A DNA stretch of 64,000 bases from contig NZ_CP061314.1 of the NCBI RefSeq assembly GCF_018688255.1, positions 868,001 to 932,000 on the forward strand, read 5' to 3'. This stretch comes from Polynucleobacter corsicus. Its GTDB lineage: Bacteria > Pseudomonadota > Gammaproteobacteria > Burkholderiales > Burkholderiaceae. The notes below the pieces were generated by a model. The model worked only from the letters and a program-made list of their open reading frames with translations. It did no database searches and was not told the DNA's origin. This document shows positions 24,332 to 33,151 of this stretch, piece by piece (positions within the stretch are counted from its first letter, which is position 1; each line of letters opens with the position of its first letter). Both the position numbers and the translations under genes were made by a program.

Positions 24332-25309
24332 TTACGCAATTACCTTAGATAAAATTGCTTCGTGGCGAATGGCCCATGTTGGGATGCCGGATTCTTGGTT
24401 ATTTAAAACCTGCCCAATAAAATCAAAGCTTAACTCCTGTGTCGCCTGTTTGACCTGCTGATTTAAAACAGCACCGCCTGTTAGGGTCCTATCAGTAAAC
24501 ATGCTGTGCGAGCCGCCCTCAAAGACCGCCAAGGCTTTGCGTTCACTGCCGATGGCTTCAAAAATAGCCAAGCGATCCGGATAGCCGCTAAAGTAACCTG
24601 GAATTTGAATGTTGTCCTCTGTAGATGTAATGTGCAAGGTAGGTAAGCGAACCGCTTGTAAGATTGAATTTACGGCATTTTGCCCATAAAAACGCGGAGC
24701 CGAAATGACAATCGCAGCAGTAATTCGAGTATCACCTAGGTCAACAGGGATATCGTCTTGACTGACACGCGCGCCCGAGGCCAGTAGGGTTGTATTTGCT
24801 CCATAGGAATGCCCTGCAGCGATGATCTGATTGGAACGTATTGTTTGTCCAAGAGGGTCTTTGAGTAAACGCGTCAAGGCAAAGCGCAAATCATATACCC
24901 GGTTAAGTGCCTCTTTGGCTTGCGCTGCCTCTTGTAGCCTCGATAACAAATTAAAGGGATTTCCAAACCAGATTGTGTGGTCACTGCCAACGTGTTGCAC
25001 GTGTAGGCTTGCGAGTCCACGACTGGCCCAGTAGCGTCCCAGGTAGCTATAACCAAAGCGAGATCCGCCAATGCCATGGGAAAAAATAACGAGGGGTACG
25101 GGCGTAGTTGCAGACGCTTCGCTCGGCTGGTAAAGCCGTATCGGTACGACACGTTCACGGACATCATCAAACCAATCGATGTCATAGATTTGAAACTCTG
25201 TGGCAACTGCGGCTCCACACAGTGAATATAAAGCCAGCGAGGGCGCTGCCACACACAGTGCTGCAGCTGGAAGCCGTTTTAGAAATTGCCTTCTAAAGTT
25301 AAAAATCAT
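24332..25309 (-). CDS. Exported alpha/beta hydrolase (PAF-acetylhydrolase/dienelactone hydrolase-like)
   Basis: A 325-residue protein with a Tat-like N-terminus (NFRRQFLKRLPAAALCVAAPS), then PLVIFSHGIGGSRFGYSYLGRYWASRG (oxyanion HG), the nucleophile elbow AAGHSYGANTTL and a late GGSHSMF His. The layout fits predicted periplasmic dienelactone-hydrolase-type or PAF-acetylhydrolase-like enzymes. The substrate is unknown. Confidence 0.85.
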   Translation of the reverse strand: MIFNFRRQFLKRLPAAALCVAAPSLALYSLCGAAVATEFQIYDIDWFDDVRERVVPIRLYQPSEASATTPVPLVIFSHGIGGSRFGYSYLGRYWASRGLASLHVQHVGSDHTIWFGNPFNLLSRLQEAAQAKEALNRVYDLRFALTRLLKDPLGQTIRSNQIIAAGHSYGANTTLLASGARVSQDDIPVDLGDTRITAAIVISAPRFYGQNAVNSILQAVRLPTLHITSTEDNIQIPGYFSGYPDRLAIFEAIGSERKALAVFEGGSHSMFTDRTLTGGAVLNQQVKQATQELSFDFIGQVLNNQESGIPTWAIRHEAILSKVIA

Positions 25310-25484
25310 AAATCATTTTAGTATGCTTTTTAAAATTAAGTAGCAGACTGCTCGTGTAAAAAAGAAGTTATTGATTGTTAAGTCAAGATTGCGCCAGCAG
25401 CTAAAAAGGCTGCCTCATAAAAAATCAAATTACTTGTGGCATAGTAATGATCAGGCGAGCAACAAACCGCGAGGTGCAATTATT

Positions 25485-25784
25485 ATGAAAGTGTATCTAA
25501 ACAGACTCTTTCTAGTATTATTTTCTTTTATCCTTTTTGCATGTGCAATTCAGTCGGGTACTTGGATCAAGGCTGATGTTACGCCCCTACAATTTAATAA
25601 AGACAACTATGCTTGTCTCCAAGAATCGCAACAACCCTTCGTATATAACCAAGGTAGTTATGGTTGGAGAAATGGATGGGGTCCTGGATGGGGTGGATAT
25701 AACGGCTACTCTGGTATTCAAACAAATCAAGGACTTTATACTGCCTGCATGAAGGCGCGTGATTACAGCTGGCAGCCAAATTAA
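25485..25784 (+). CDS. Small Gly/Tyr/Trp-rich lipoprotein
   Basis: A 99-residue protein with a lipoprotein signal (FLVLFSFILFAC, Cys at about residue 20), then a region with Cys at YACLQ and TACMK. Between these lies a glycine, tryptophan and tyrosine-rich stretch (YGWRNGWGPGWGGYNGY). GAGGTG stands 8 bases before ATG 25485; the open frame further upstream has no signal. It is probably an outer-membrane lipoprotein of unknown role. Confidence 0.7.
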   Translation: MKVYLNRLFLVLFSFILFACAIQSGTWIKADVTPLQFNKDNYACLQESQQPFVYNQGSYGWRNGWGPGWGGYNGYSGIQTNQGLYTACMKARDYSWQPN

Positions 25785-25820
25785 TATTCAAAAGTCTGAT
25801 GCAACGTATTTTTAGCAGTT

Positions 25821-26540
25821 CTATTCTTTTTTGCGGAATATCACAACATGTTGCCAGGGCAGTGTACTTACAGTCCGCTCCCATCCCAGAGCAAAAATGC
25901 TGGCTTCTCGCTTAATTTGTGCCTCACTCATCTTATGCAAGGGTTTAATTGGTACGCGCGCATCCTCTGCTTTGTATTCCACGAAAACAATACGACCTCG
26001 GGGTTTGAGGGCCTGCATGATGCTACTCAATACTTCGTAAGGGTAGGCCAGTTCGTGGTACACATCGAGCATGATAGCCATATCGATGGAGTTCTTAGCT
26101 AATTTGATATCGTCGACTGTACCCAGCCTTACTTCGATCTGCGCAAGCCCTGAACGCTTCACTTCTGCCTGGAGAATGTTGACCATTTCAGGCTGTAAAT
26201 CTAGTGCGATGATTTTTCCGCCTGGCATCACCAACGGAGCCATACGACGTGATAGGTAGCCGGTGCCTGCACCGATGTCAGCTATAACCATGCCTGGTTG
26301 TAAAGCCAATGCATCTAGCAACAAATCCGTTCGTTCTTCGCGCTCCCGTTTATCCCGCTCTAGCCAAGCAGCACCCTGCCAGCCCATGACTCCTGAGATT
26401 TCACGATCCATATAGCGCTTACCAATGCCATCAGCACTCGCTGGTATAGAGATATAACCTGGCGGGGGCGTCTTCTGTGCCAGAGTGAGATTGGCAGCAA
26501 GTAATAATGTAAATAAACTAATAACTCTGACAATATTCAT
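25821..26540 (-). CDS. Class I SAM-dependent methyltransferase with signal peptide
   Basis: A 239-residue protein. The SAM-binding motif VIADIGAGTGYLSRRM (about 85-100), IIALDLQPEM, and MLDVYHELAYP are standard class I methyltransferase features. A Sec-type signal (VISLFTLLLAANLTLAQ) precedes them, which is odd for an enzyme needing cytoplasmic SAM. Exported homologues of this kind may be annotated in other bacteria; the substrate is unknown. The IS element lies just upstream of its start and may have separated it from an earlier promoter. Confidence 0.85.
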   Translation of the reverse strand: MNIVRVISLFTLLLAANLTLAQKTPPPGYISIPASADGIGKRYMDREISGVMGWQGAAWLERDKREREERTDLLLDALALQPGMVIADIGAGTGYLSRRMAPLVMPGGKIIALDLQPEMVNILQAEVKRSGLAQIEVRLGTVDDIKLAKNSIDMAIMLDVYHELAYPYEVLSSIMQALKPRGRIVFVEYKAEDARVPIKPLHKMSEAQIKREASIFALGWERTVSTLPWQHVVIFRKKE

Positions 26541-26599
26541 TTGTCTTTTTTCAGTCTTAATTGTCGATTGTCATATAAGGGGCGGTAATCCCCCCATTT

Positions 26600-27424
26600 T
26601 TAACTTAAGCTAAAAGTAGAGGCTGGTACTGCAAGTGCTAGTTTTTGCTTCGGCGTTATTCCACCTAAGCCCATGTTCGGTCTTTCATGATTGTATGTCC
26701 ACATCCAATCGGTAGCAAAGTCTTGAACTTCATCAATCGATTCAAAGAGGTATTGATTAAGCCAATCGTAACGTACGGTGCGGTTGTATCTTTCAATGTA
26801 CGCATTTTGTTGTGGCTTACCTGGTTGGATATAAGTCATCTCTATTTGATGACTCGTAGCCCACTGCATGAGCACGCTACCCACTAGTTCCGGCCCATTA
26901 TCGCAACGTATTTTTAAAGGCTTGCCACGCCACTCAATCACTTGATCGAGTGAGCGAACCACTCTGGCTGCTGACATGGAAAAATCAATATCGATTGCTA
27001 AGGCTTCCCGATTAAAGTCATCAATCACATTAAACAAGCGGATAGATCTACCATCGTGCAACTGGTCATGCATAAAATCAATGGACCAGGTGTCATTGAT
27101 ACCTTCAGGTACTGCCAATGGCACAGGCTTCTCGCGTACCAAGCGTTTATGGGGCTTAATCCGGAGGTTCAGTTCTAACTCCCGGTAGATGCGATAGACC
27201 CGCTTATGGTTCCAAGTAAAGCCCTTCACATTACGTAAGTACAAGAAGCAAAGCCCAAAACCCCAGTTACGTTGGTTCTGAGTAAGACGCACCAGCCAAT
27301 CAGCAATGAGGGCATTGTCGGTCGATAGCTTCGGGTGATAGCGATAGCAAGTCTGGCTAATGACAAAGGTATCGCACGCTAAACGGATGCTCATTCGGCC
27401 ACTGTGAACCTGTTGGCTGGCCAT
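26600..27424 (-). CDS. IS3-family transposase OrfB (DDE integrase domain)
   Basis: A 274-residue catalytic part of the transposase with the DDE-type integrase core: TWSIDFMHDQL (first D), IRCDNGPELVG (second D) and the late IERYNRTVRYDWL (E) with the Y/R spacing of IS3 members. The minus-strand frame stays open upstream of its ATG to the A7 slippery run at about 27450. It is therefore normally made as an OrfAB fusion by -1 frameshifting. Confidence 0.93.
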   Translation of the reverse strand: MASQQVHSGRMSIRLACDTFVISQTCYRYHPKLSTDNALIADWLVRLTQNQRNWGFGLCFLYLRNVKGFTWNHKRVYRIYRELELNLRIKPHKRLVREKPVPLAVPEGINDTWSIDFMHDQLHDGRSIRLFNVIDDFNREALAIDIDFSMSAARVVRSLDQVIEWRGKPLKIRCDNGPELVGSVLMQWATSHQIEMTYIQPGKPQQNAYIERYNRTVRYDWLNQYLFESIDEVQDFATDWMWTYNHERPNMGLGGITPKQKLALAVPASTFSLS

Positions 27425-27447
27425 CTCGCGCCTACGAGATGGCCGAG

Positions 27448-27711
27448 TTACTTTTTTTGTAAGACTTCTTTGAGCACATCGGCTTGGAGCTGAACCTCCG
27501 CGTACATCTTCTTTAAGCGGGCGTTCTCAGCTTCAAGCTCTTTAACGCGAGACATCATGGAAGCATCCATGCCGCCATACTTGGCTCGCCACTTATAGAA
27601 GCTAGCAATGCTAATGCCGTGTTCACGGCATAGCTCTGGGGCTGGCATGCCAGCCTCGGCTTGTTTGAGGATGGCCATGATTTGGCTATCGGTAAAGCGG
27701 GAGGTTTTCAT
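27448..27711 (-). CDS. IS3-family transposase OrfA (HTH and leucine zipper)
   Basis: An 87-residue protein with an N-terminal HTH (FTDSQIMAILKQAEAG...ELCREHGISIASFYKWRAKYGG) and a leucine-zipper helix (VKELEAENARLKKMYAEVQLQADVLKEVL). It ends at an A-run, LQKK-stop: codons CAA AAA AAG TAA on the minus strand. Slipping back one base continues as VTRPSRRREM into OrfB. Confidence 0.93.
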   Translation of the reverse strand: MKTSRFTDSQIMAILKQAEAGMPAPELCREHGISIASFYKWRAKYGGMDASMMSRVKELEAENARLKKMYAEVQLQADVLKEVLQKK

Positions 27712-27786
27712 AGAATTTCCTTTAAATCAAACAACTTAGAAATTCTACTTTTAAGTCAGGTTAAGGGGTGGGGGTATTACCGGGCC

Positions 27787-28896
27787 TTATAACTTCACTG
27801 CCTGACTATATCCAGTTAGCTCAAGATAGCCCAGACCAATCACAACTTGATTCTGTATCATTTCTACCGCACCCTCATAGTAGAATCCACCCGTACTAGC
27901 GCGAGCATCTACTTCTTGATCTTCCATCAGAGTTTTCAATCGAAGCTCTTGATTCCCTACCCGAATCAAAAAACCTTTTGGATAGTTTGCAAGTGAATGT
28001 GGAGAATTCCATTGCCCTATTGCTTGCCAAATAGCGTTTGAGTGACGCTCAATGACTTGACCTTTTTGATCACGTCGATCCCATTCGCTAAATAAGGTCT
28101 TGCCAGCCTGATCTCTGATACGAAAGGCCATGATGCTTCCTCCATTGAGTAGGTTAATGCCAATCCAATCCCACCCAACCGCACCAGGCATTAGTAAGCT
28201 ACTTGACCATTCATGATCTAACCAACCAACTCCGGAGTACTCTATGAGTGGCTTTTGCTTAGTTTTTGATGATTTATCTTCAATCTCAATTTGAGCTGTG
28301 ACATTCAATTGTGGGCGACTGTAGTAATAGCTAGCCAGTTCTGGGCTAGGACCTTTTGCAGAAAACCCACGATTGCCTCTTAAAACAGGAGCTTGTGATG
28401 GAGTCGCCACTAATCGAATTTTAAAAGTATCCGCAGGAATATAAAACTGATAAAGATCATTTTCAGTTCTCTCCATTGTCCAATTTGATAGCCGTAATTT
28501 TGTGTCAGCGGTACCGAATGTATTCCCAGCTGTTCCAACACGTCCTGCAACATCGGCATGACGTAATTTACCCTCTGCGGGTATAGCCAATGCAGCATGT
28601 GCAAATAGAAGTTGAGTTGGCGCAAAACGACTTGGATTATCGGGTGAATGTTGTGTGCGGCTCCGAAAGAAGGTGATCTGAAAACCCATCGCGTTTTTAC
28701 CTGAGCCAAGCCAGCCAGTGAGATACCACCATTCAGTTCTAAACTCAGGATGTGCCCCATAATCACGCGGAAATACTAGCACTCTGGGACGAACAGGTGG
28801 ATAGATGACTGGAGCAGAATTTGCCCAAGGAGAAGCGGGCAGGGCGTACGCCATTGCTAATGCCTGCATAAAATAACGGCGCTTAGGATGGCGCAT
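27787..28896 (-). CDS. AttH/CrtC lipocalin-like exported protein
   Basis: A 369-residue protein with a signal sequence (YFMQALAMAYALPASPWA) and a tandem lipocalin-like fold of the AttH/carotenoid 1,2-hydratase type: FPRDYGAHPEFRTEWWYLTGWL at the N-terminus and YSGVGWLDHEWSSSLL...GWDWIGINLLNGGSIMAFRIRD in the middle. ATG 28896 overlaps by one base the stop of the permease gene, so it is the third gene of the ATPase/permease/lipocalin operon, a known arrangement (AttEFGH-like). Its ligand is unknown. Confidence 0.88.
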   Translation of the reverse strand: MRHPKRRYFMQALAMAYALPASPWANSAPVIYPPVRPRVLVFPRDYGAHPEFRTEWWYLTGWLGSGKNAMGFQITFFRSRTQHSPDNPSRFAPTQLLFAHAALAIPAEGKLRHADVAGRVGTAGNTFGTADTKLRLSNWTMERTENDLYQFYIPADTFKIRLVATPSQAPVLRGNRGFSAKGPSPELASYYYSRPQLNVTAQIEIEDKSSKTKQKPLIEYSGVGWLDHEWSSSLLMPGAVGWDWIGINLLNGGSIMAFRIRDQAGKTLFSEWDRRDQKGQVIERHSNAIWQAIGQWNSPHSLANYPKGFLIRVGNQELRLKTLMEDQEVDARASTGGFYYEGAVEMIQNQVVIGLGYLELTGYSQAVKL

Positions 28897-31427
28897 TACC
28901 ACTCCTCTCGTAAAGCAGTAATTAAATTTGCTCGGTTGAGATTGCGCCTTGAAGCCCATAAGGCGGCAGCAATTCCTGAGCCAATTAAAGCAAACATGAG
29001 AGTAATGAGTGCGAGATACGGCAAGCTAGTATCCATCGTCCAATGAAAAGATTGTGGATTAACTCGGTGAATTAATATTTGGCTCATTAACAAACCTAAG
29101 ATTGTTCCCCATATAACTGCCAATCCTAACAACAGGCCTGACTCTACACTGATCCAGGCGGTCCTCTGAGTGCTTGATTGGCCCAAGTAGTAAACCAAAG
29201 CATATTCTTTCTGTCGAAGCAGTGCTTGACCAGCAAAGCCTGTTGCTACAGCAAACAGCGCAACCAGTAGAGCGGCGATTTCTAGAGCATAAGTCAGGGC
29301 AAAACTACGATCAAAGATGGTCAGAGATAGAGCTCGAAGACTAGTGCGATTATTAAACTCCTGATCACGAAACTGGGGTATTGCAGTTCGAAGTGCGTTA
29401 ACTACCTCTGCAGGATCGCCTTGATTAGCCAGCCAAATCGCGATCCTTGAATACTGTTCATCACCACTCATTTTTTGGTATGTGGCAAGATCAATGATCA
29501 GGGCGCCATGCTGTCTGCCGTAGTCCCGAAAAATACCTGCAATCCATACTTTTTGGGCACTCTGCTGCCCATTAAATACTGGTAGGGTTCGCACCTCACC
29601 GGGCCGCCAATCATATAAATCCACCATAGCTTCAGAGACATAGACTACCGGCAAGGGGGGTTGATTTTGTGAGGAGTTATCACGATAGACCGAGCCAATC
29701 AAAGGGAGAGCTTGTGCTGCTCCAGCCTGTTCAATTGGCCGAGCTATTAAAGTGACCTCGGGTCGATCGGACTGAAACAGAACCTTACGTTGTACGCTTA
29801 ACTCATATCGTTTAATACCTGGTACTTGCTCAATACTTTTGAGTAAATTAGGGTACTGCAAAAACTCATCACCTTGCTTTAGCTGTTTAAAGTTCGCGTA
29901 TAAATCTGCTGGTAATACTTGGTCAAGCCATTGAGTCATTGAGTCTCGAAAACTAGCAACCATCACCACCATAGCTACAGTAAGTGCCAAAGCGGCAACA
30001 ACGCCGGCAATTAATCCCGCAGCGCTTGCTGGTGCTTGAGCTAAGCGCCAGATTGAAAAAATTAGAGGCGATGGCTGTTTTTGCCAGCGCGATAAGATCA
30101 TTGCGAGTTTTGAAAAGCAGTACTGAACTAACCATGGAATAAATGCCAAGCCCGCAAATAATAAGCAGGCAATTGAAGCATATGCAGCGAGGGGAAGATC
30201 ATCAATAGCAGGTATAAATGCCAAGACTAAGCTAGCAATGCTAAAAATAAGAGCAATTCCATGATGCATTACAGGGCGCAACACGCGTTCTGTGGAGCCA
30301 GCTCTCAATAGCTCAGTGGGGAGCCCTGATGTGGCAGCTTTTGCTGGAAAGTAAGCTGCTAGTAAGCCGACTGCAATGGCGAGGATCCAAAAGCCTAGAA
30401 GTGCTACGGCATCAATTTCTAAGGGTGGTACTGCGCCAGAGAAATAGCCTCCTCCTAAGTCACCACCAAGCATATTGAGTAAAACAAAAGCTAAAGTAAG
30501 TCCTAAGCCAATACCTAATAGACCTCCCAAAGCAGCAACGACACCGGCCTGTGCAAGCACTAATGAAAATATCCAACGCGGACTTGAACCCAAAATACTC
30601 AGTAATGCTAGTTGGGATTGTTGGCGAAGAACCGAAAAGCTGATAGTCGTAAAGACTAAAAAAGCACCTGCAAAAAGAGCAACGAGGGCTAAAACATTTA
30701 AATTAACGCGATAGGCACGCGATAAATTAGAGGCGCGGCGATCACGTTCTTGTGAACTAATTAAACGCAGGTCAAGATTCAGGTTTTGAACAGCCTTTGT
30801 TACTTCTTCGATTCCTTTGTCATTTGGAATTTGTGCATCTATCCGGCTAATCCGTCCAAGACCTGCAAGGCGCCACTGCAGAACACCCAAATCCATAACA
30901 GCAATCACTTGACCAATTGCTCCTGGAACAGTTCCAGCAACCTTAAATCGCACAGTCTTTCCTTCGTAGTCTAGTGCCAGGTAGTCACCTACTGATAGTT
31001 TTAACTTTTTTAAGGCAGCGGCCGATAAAAAGATAGTATCGTCTGAAAATAAGCCTTGATCTTCAGAAACTACAGGTACTAGAGAGGGCGATACTCGAGC
31101 TGCCTGAAAAATATCAATTCCAAGAACGCGGATTTGTGCAGTATTGCGTTCTAAGACTGGACTCAATGCACGAATTCCAAGCTCAGTTTGCCGAGCAATA
31201 ATTTGCTCATATAGTTGATCTGAAAATTCACCGGTAGGCATCACTATTTGGGCGGATGCTTGGCCATTAACTAGATCTAAGGCGCGACTAAACTCGCTGA
31301 GCGCTGAACGATTCACCGTATGAATTGCGACGGCAAGTGTAATACCCAAAGCTACTGCAAGACCCGCTATAAGCCAACGACTCGGTTGCGCCTTAAAAGC
31401 GGATGAAAGTAGCCAATAAAACAGCAT
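28896..31427 (-). CDS. FtsX-like ABC transporter permease (AttFG-type)
   Basis: An 843-residue membrane protein with two FtsX-like halves: an N-terminal helix and large periplasmic domain (about 20-240), three helices (LALVALFAGAFLVFTTISF etc.), a second helix cluster, a second periplasmic domain and C-terminal helices. Together with the ATPase it would drive envelope processes rather than import. It overlaps the ATPase gene by one base at 31427 and the lipocalin-like gene at 28896. Confidence 0.9.
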   Translation of the reverse strand: MLFYWLLSSAFKAQPSRWLIAGLAVALGITLAVAIHTVNRSALSEFSRALDLVNGQASAQIVMPTGEFSDQLYEQIIARQTELGIRALSPVLERNTAQIRVLGIDIFQAARVSPSLVPVVSEDQGLFSDDTIFLSAAALKKLKLSVGDYLALDYEGKTVRFKVAGTVPGAIGQVIAVMDLGVLQWRLAGLGRISRIDAQIPNDKGIEEVTKAVQNLNLDLRLISSQERDRRASNLSRAYRVNLNVLALVALFAGAFLVFTTISFSVLRQQSQLALLSILGSSPRWIFSLVLAQAGVVAALGGLLGIGLGLTLAFVLLNMLGGDLGGGYFSGAVPPLEIDAVALLGFWILAIAVGLLAAYFPAKAATSGLPTELLRAGSTERVLRPVMHHGIALIFSIASLVLAFIPAIDDLPLAAYASIACLLFAGLAFIPWLVQYCFSKLAMILSRWQKQPSPLIFSIWRLAQAPASAAGLIAGVVAALALTVAMVVMVASFRDSMTQWLDQVLPADLYANFKQLKQGDEFLQYPNLLKSIEQVPGIKRYELSVQRKVLFQSDRPEVTLIARPIEQAGAAQALPLIGSVYRDNSSQNQPPLPVVYVSEAMVDLYDWRPGEVRTLPVFNGQQSAQKVWIAGIFRDYGRQHGALIIDLATYQKMSGDEQYSRIAIWLANQGDPAEVVNALRTAIPQFRDQEFNNRTSLRALSLTIFDRSFALTYALEIAALLVALFAVATGFAGQALLRQKEYALVYYLGQSSTQRTAWISVESGLLLGLAVIWGTILGLLMSQILIHRVNPQSFHWTMDTSLPYLALITLMFALIGSGIAAALWASRRNLNRANLITALREEW

Positions 31428-32074
31428 TAGCTTGTTAAAACTAAACGACGATCTAATCGCTCAGCCGCTTTCTCTGAATGGGTCACCATGACTAAGGCAG
31501 TATTATGCTCACGACAAGTACGGCACAGAAGTTCGAGAGCAAGATCAGCAGTTATCGGGTCGAGGTTACCGGTTGGCTCGTCTGCAAGCACAATTTTGGG
31601 GCGATGTACCAAAGCGCGCGCTAGAGCAATTCGTTGTTGCTCCCCCCCAGATAAGACTGCCGGAAATTGCTCATAAGTAGCAGCTAAACCTAATTCACTT
31701 AAAAGGGTCTGCGCGCGATCTTTTGCCTGATCAAGGGGAAGCCCCCCAATTAAACAGGGGACCATCACATTTTGTAGGGCATTGAGATGTGGCATTAAAT
31801 GAAATGCCTGAAAAACAAATCCAAAAGCTACTCTGCGTAGATAAAGTTGTTCATTTGATCCCATTGTTTTGAGGTCTTTACCCTCAAATAGCAAACGGCC
31901 CTCATCGGGTTGATCAAGACCTGCCAAGAGATTAAGTAAGGTTGATTTACCCACTCCAGAGGCTCCTTGAAGGGCAAGTTGCTCGCCAGCAATAAGAGAA
32001 ATATCGAGATGCCGAAACAGCCATCGATCAGTAGTCACTCGACGGCCAAGTCCTTCGGCTTTAAGTAAGCTCAT
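31427..32074 (-). CDS. LolD-like ABC transporter ATP-binding protein
   Basis: A 215-residue ATPase: Walker A GASGVGKST, Q-loop, signature LSGGEQQRIALARAL, Walker B IVLADEPTGNLD and the His switch VMVTHSEKAA. It groups with the MacB/LolD class that works with FtsX-type permeases. ATG 32074 is preferred; a GTG lies three bases upstream. First gene of the three-gene leftward operon. Confidence 0.95.
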   Translation of the reverse strand: MSLLKAEGLGRRVTTDRWLFRHLDISLIAGEQLALQGASGVGKSTLLNLLAGLDQPDEGRLLFEGKDLKTMGSNEQLYLRRVAFGFVFQAFHLMPHLNALQNVMVPCLIGGLPLDQAKDRAQTLLSELGLAATYEQFPAVLSGGEQQRIALARALVHRPKIVLADEPTGNLDPITADLALELLCRTCREHNTALVMVTHSEKAAERLDRRLVLTS

Positions 32075-32287
32075 CACAAGCCGGAATTTTGAAATTTATC
32101 AACATATCCATATTGTTACATCCTCTGGATCTACCAGTGATTTTGGTGAGGCTTAGAGCTTATTTACCAAACCTAAATAGTGTTCCTCTAAGCTACGCAA
32201 TATGTCCATTACTTGTCCAAGGCAACAGTCGCATTAAATAATGCTTGAACCGGTTTTAATCTTGGGGGATATACTTTCACTAAAGCA

Positions 32288-32467
32288 GGAGAGTGAGATT
32301 TTATCTCCACCGAAGGCGCAAACTCCCATGAACGCTCAGGTATCCATTAGGAAGGTACTGCTTATCCTAAATAGCCGTCTGGAGAGACACCATCTTTATG
32401 GTGCACCGAAGGAGCAAGCACTCAGCCACGCTGTAGTGTGAATCTCTCAGGTACCAGGGACAGGGGG
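32288..32467 (+). promoter_or_regulatory. Tandem glycine riboswitch
   Basis: Two consecutive aptamers. The first starts GGAGAGT...CACCGAAGGCGCAA, the second GGAGAGAC...GCACCGAAGGAGCAA, ending GAATCTCTCAGGTACC and GGACAGGGGG. These are the conserved glycine-riboswitch blocks. A downstream stem (GCCATA/TATGGC, about 32474-32489) could be the expression platform. No gcv gene follows; the only gene before the terminator is the 61-residue frame at 32592. Confidence 0.92.
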
Positions 32468-32591
32468 AGCGGCAGCCATATTGATATGGCACTTTAGGAG
32501 ACTTCGCGTGCATACACTTCCAAGCTAATTCAGATTTTGCTAATGCAGATCATTTGACTCAATTTTCACTTACTGAATAAGGATATACATC

Positions 32592-32777
32592 ATGAGCAAT
32601 AAACTAGTCCAAGAGGCACCTTTTCATCCTGGATATGAGGATGCTGGCTATAAAAACGAAGTTTCACCAGCGATTGCCGAATTAGAGAGCTTCAGAAAAA
32701 TGAACGCTCGCCACCTTGGCTTTTCAGAGCTAATAGTGGATTTCTGTAAGTCTTCAAAGTCATTTACTCCAGCCTGA
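32592..32777 (+). CDS. 61-residue protein downstream of the glycine riboswitch
   Basis: A small acidic, soluble-looking protein with no signal peptide or membrane segment (MSNKLVQEAPFHPGYED...). AAGGA stands 6-7 bases before ATG 32592, and a strong terminator follows at 32791, so it looks like the sole gene of a riboswitch-controlled transcript. The family is not recognised; a stretch NARHLGFSE vaguely resembles the N-terminus of glycine decarboxylase, too weak to use. Its expression should depend on glycine. Confidence 0.6.
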   Translation: MSNKLVQEAPFHPGYEDAGYKNEVSPAIAELESFRKMNARHLGFSELIVDFCKSSKSFTPA

Positions 32778-32790
32778 CAGTCAATTACGA

Positions 32791-32818
32791 GCCCCAGTTA
32801 GAAATAGCTGGGGTTTTT
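32791..32818 (+). terminator. Terminator of the riboswitch transcript
   Basis: CCCCAGTTA pairs with TAGCTGGGG around a GAAA tetraloop and is followed by a T-run, 14 bases after the small gene. Confidence 0.88.
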
Positions 32819-32831
32819 AGGCTCTGGGCCA

Positions 32832-32858
32832 TACGCTCGAATCGTGCCGGGCAGGCCA
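32832..32858 (+). repeat. tRNA-Arg(TCT) 3'-end remnant 3
   Basis: TACGCTCGAATCGTGCCGGG and the following GCAGGCCA match the T arm, acceptor and CCA of tRNA-Arg(TCT) at 24 of 27 positions. No 5' part is present. It ends segment 4 just after the riboswitch terminator. Confidence 0.85.
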
Positions 32859-32928
32859 AATACTCAAGCCCCAGTAAGTAAAAACGACTTGCGGGCAAAA
32901 AAGCTAAAAAACGCTTAAGGTACTTGTT

Positions 32929-33139
32929 ATGAAAGAGATCGCCCACTACACCCTTATTGATTTTTCTGATAAAAGAAATTGATGAGGGACGCACGCCTAA
33001 TGTTCCTGCTCCTAAGATCGCTATCGATTATTGGAAGCTGGATGCCAATGCAAGCTTGCGTGATGTTGTGATTGCAGTCCGAAATGATGAGGCCCATCAT
33101 CGAGATACAAACCACCAATTTGCTAATGACTACGATTGA
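32929..33139 (+). pseudogene. Alternative oxidase (AOX) C-terminal remnant
   Basis: The sequence from about 32957 encodes EIDEGRTPNVPAPKIAIDYW, then DANASLRDVVIAVRNDEAHHRDTNHQ and a final FAND, the characteristic C-terminus of alternative oxidase with the last di-iron ligands (DEAHHRD). A preceding frame at 32929 reads MKEIAHYTLIDF, resembling the EEA.H.YT block of AOX in another frame, so a frameshift separates them. The rest of the ~200-residue catalytic part is missing. It is confined between two tRNA-Arg remnants, so it is a decayed element relic. Confidence 0.75.
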
Positions 33140-33151
33140 TGTCCTAATTTA

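Larger units (their letters stand above)
26584..27781 (-). mobile_element. Intact IS3-family insertion sequence with 4-bp target duplication
   Basis: A 1198-base element. Its ends are imperfect inverted repeats, GGTAATCCCCCCA on the left and, read inwards, GGTAATACCCCCA on the right. Flanking GGGC at 26580-26583 and 27782-27785 is the target duplication. It contains orfA and orfB on the minus strand with a poly-A frameshift site, typical of the IS3 family. Both genes look intact, so it may be active. It was inserted one base beyond the stop codon of the AttH-like gene. Confidence 0.93.

Noticed and set aside
32592..32777. Riboswitch-linked protein as a truncated glycine decarboxylase N-terminus
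   Set aside because: Similarity is limited to a few residues (RHLG.SE), and the small gene has its own terminator; treated as unknown.
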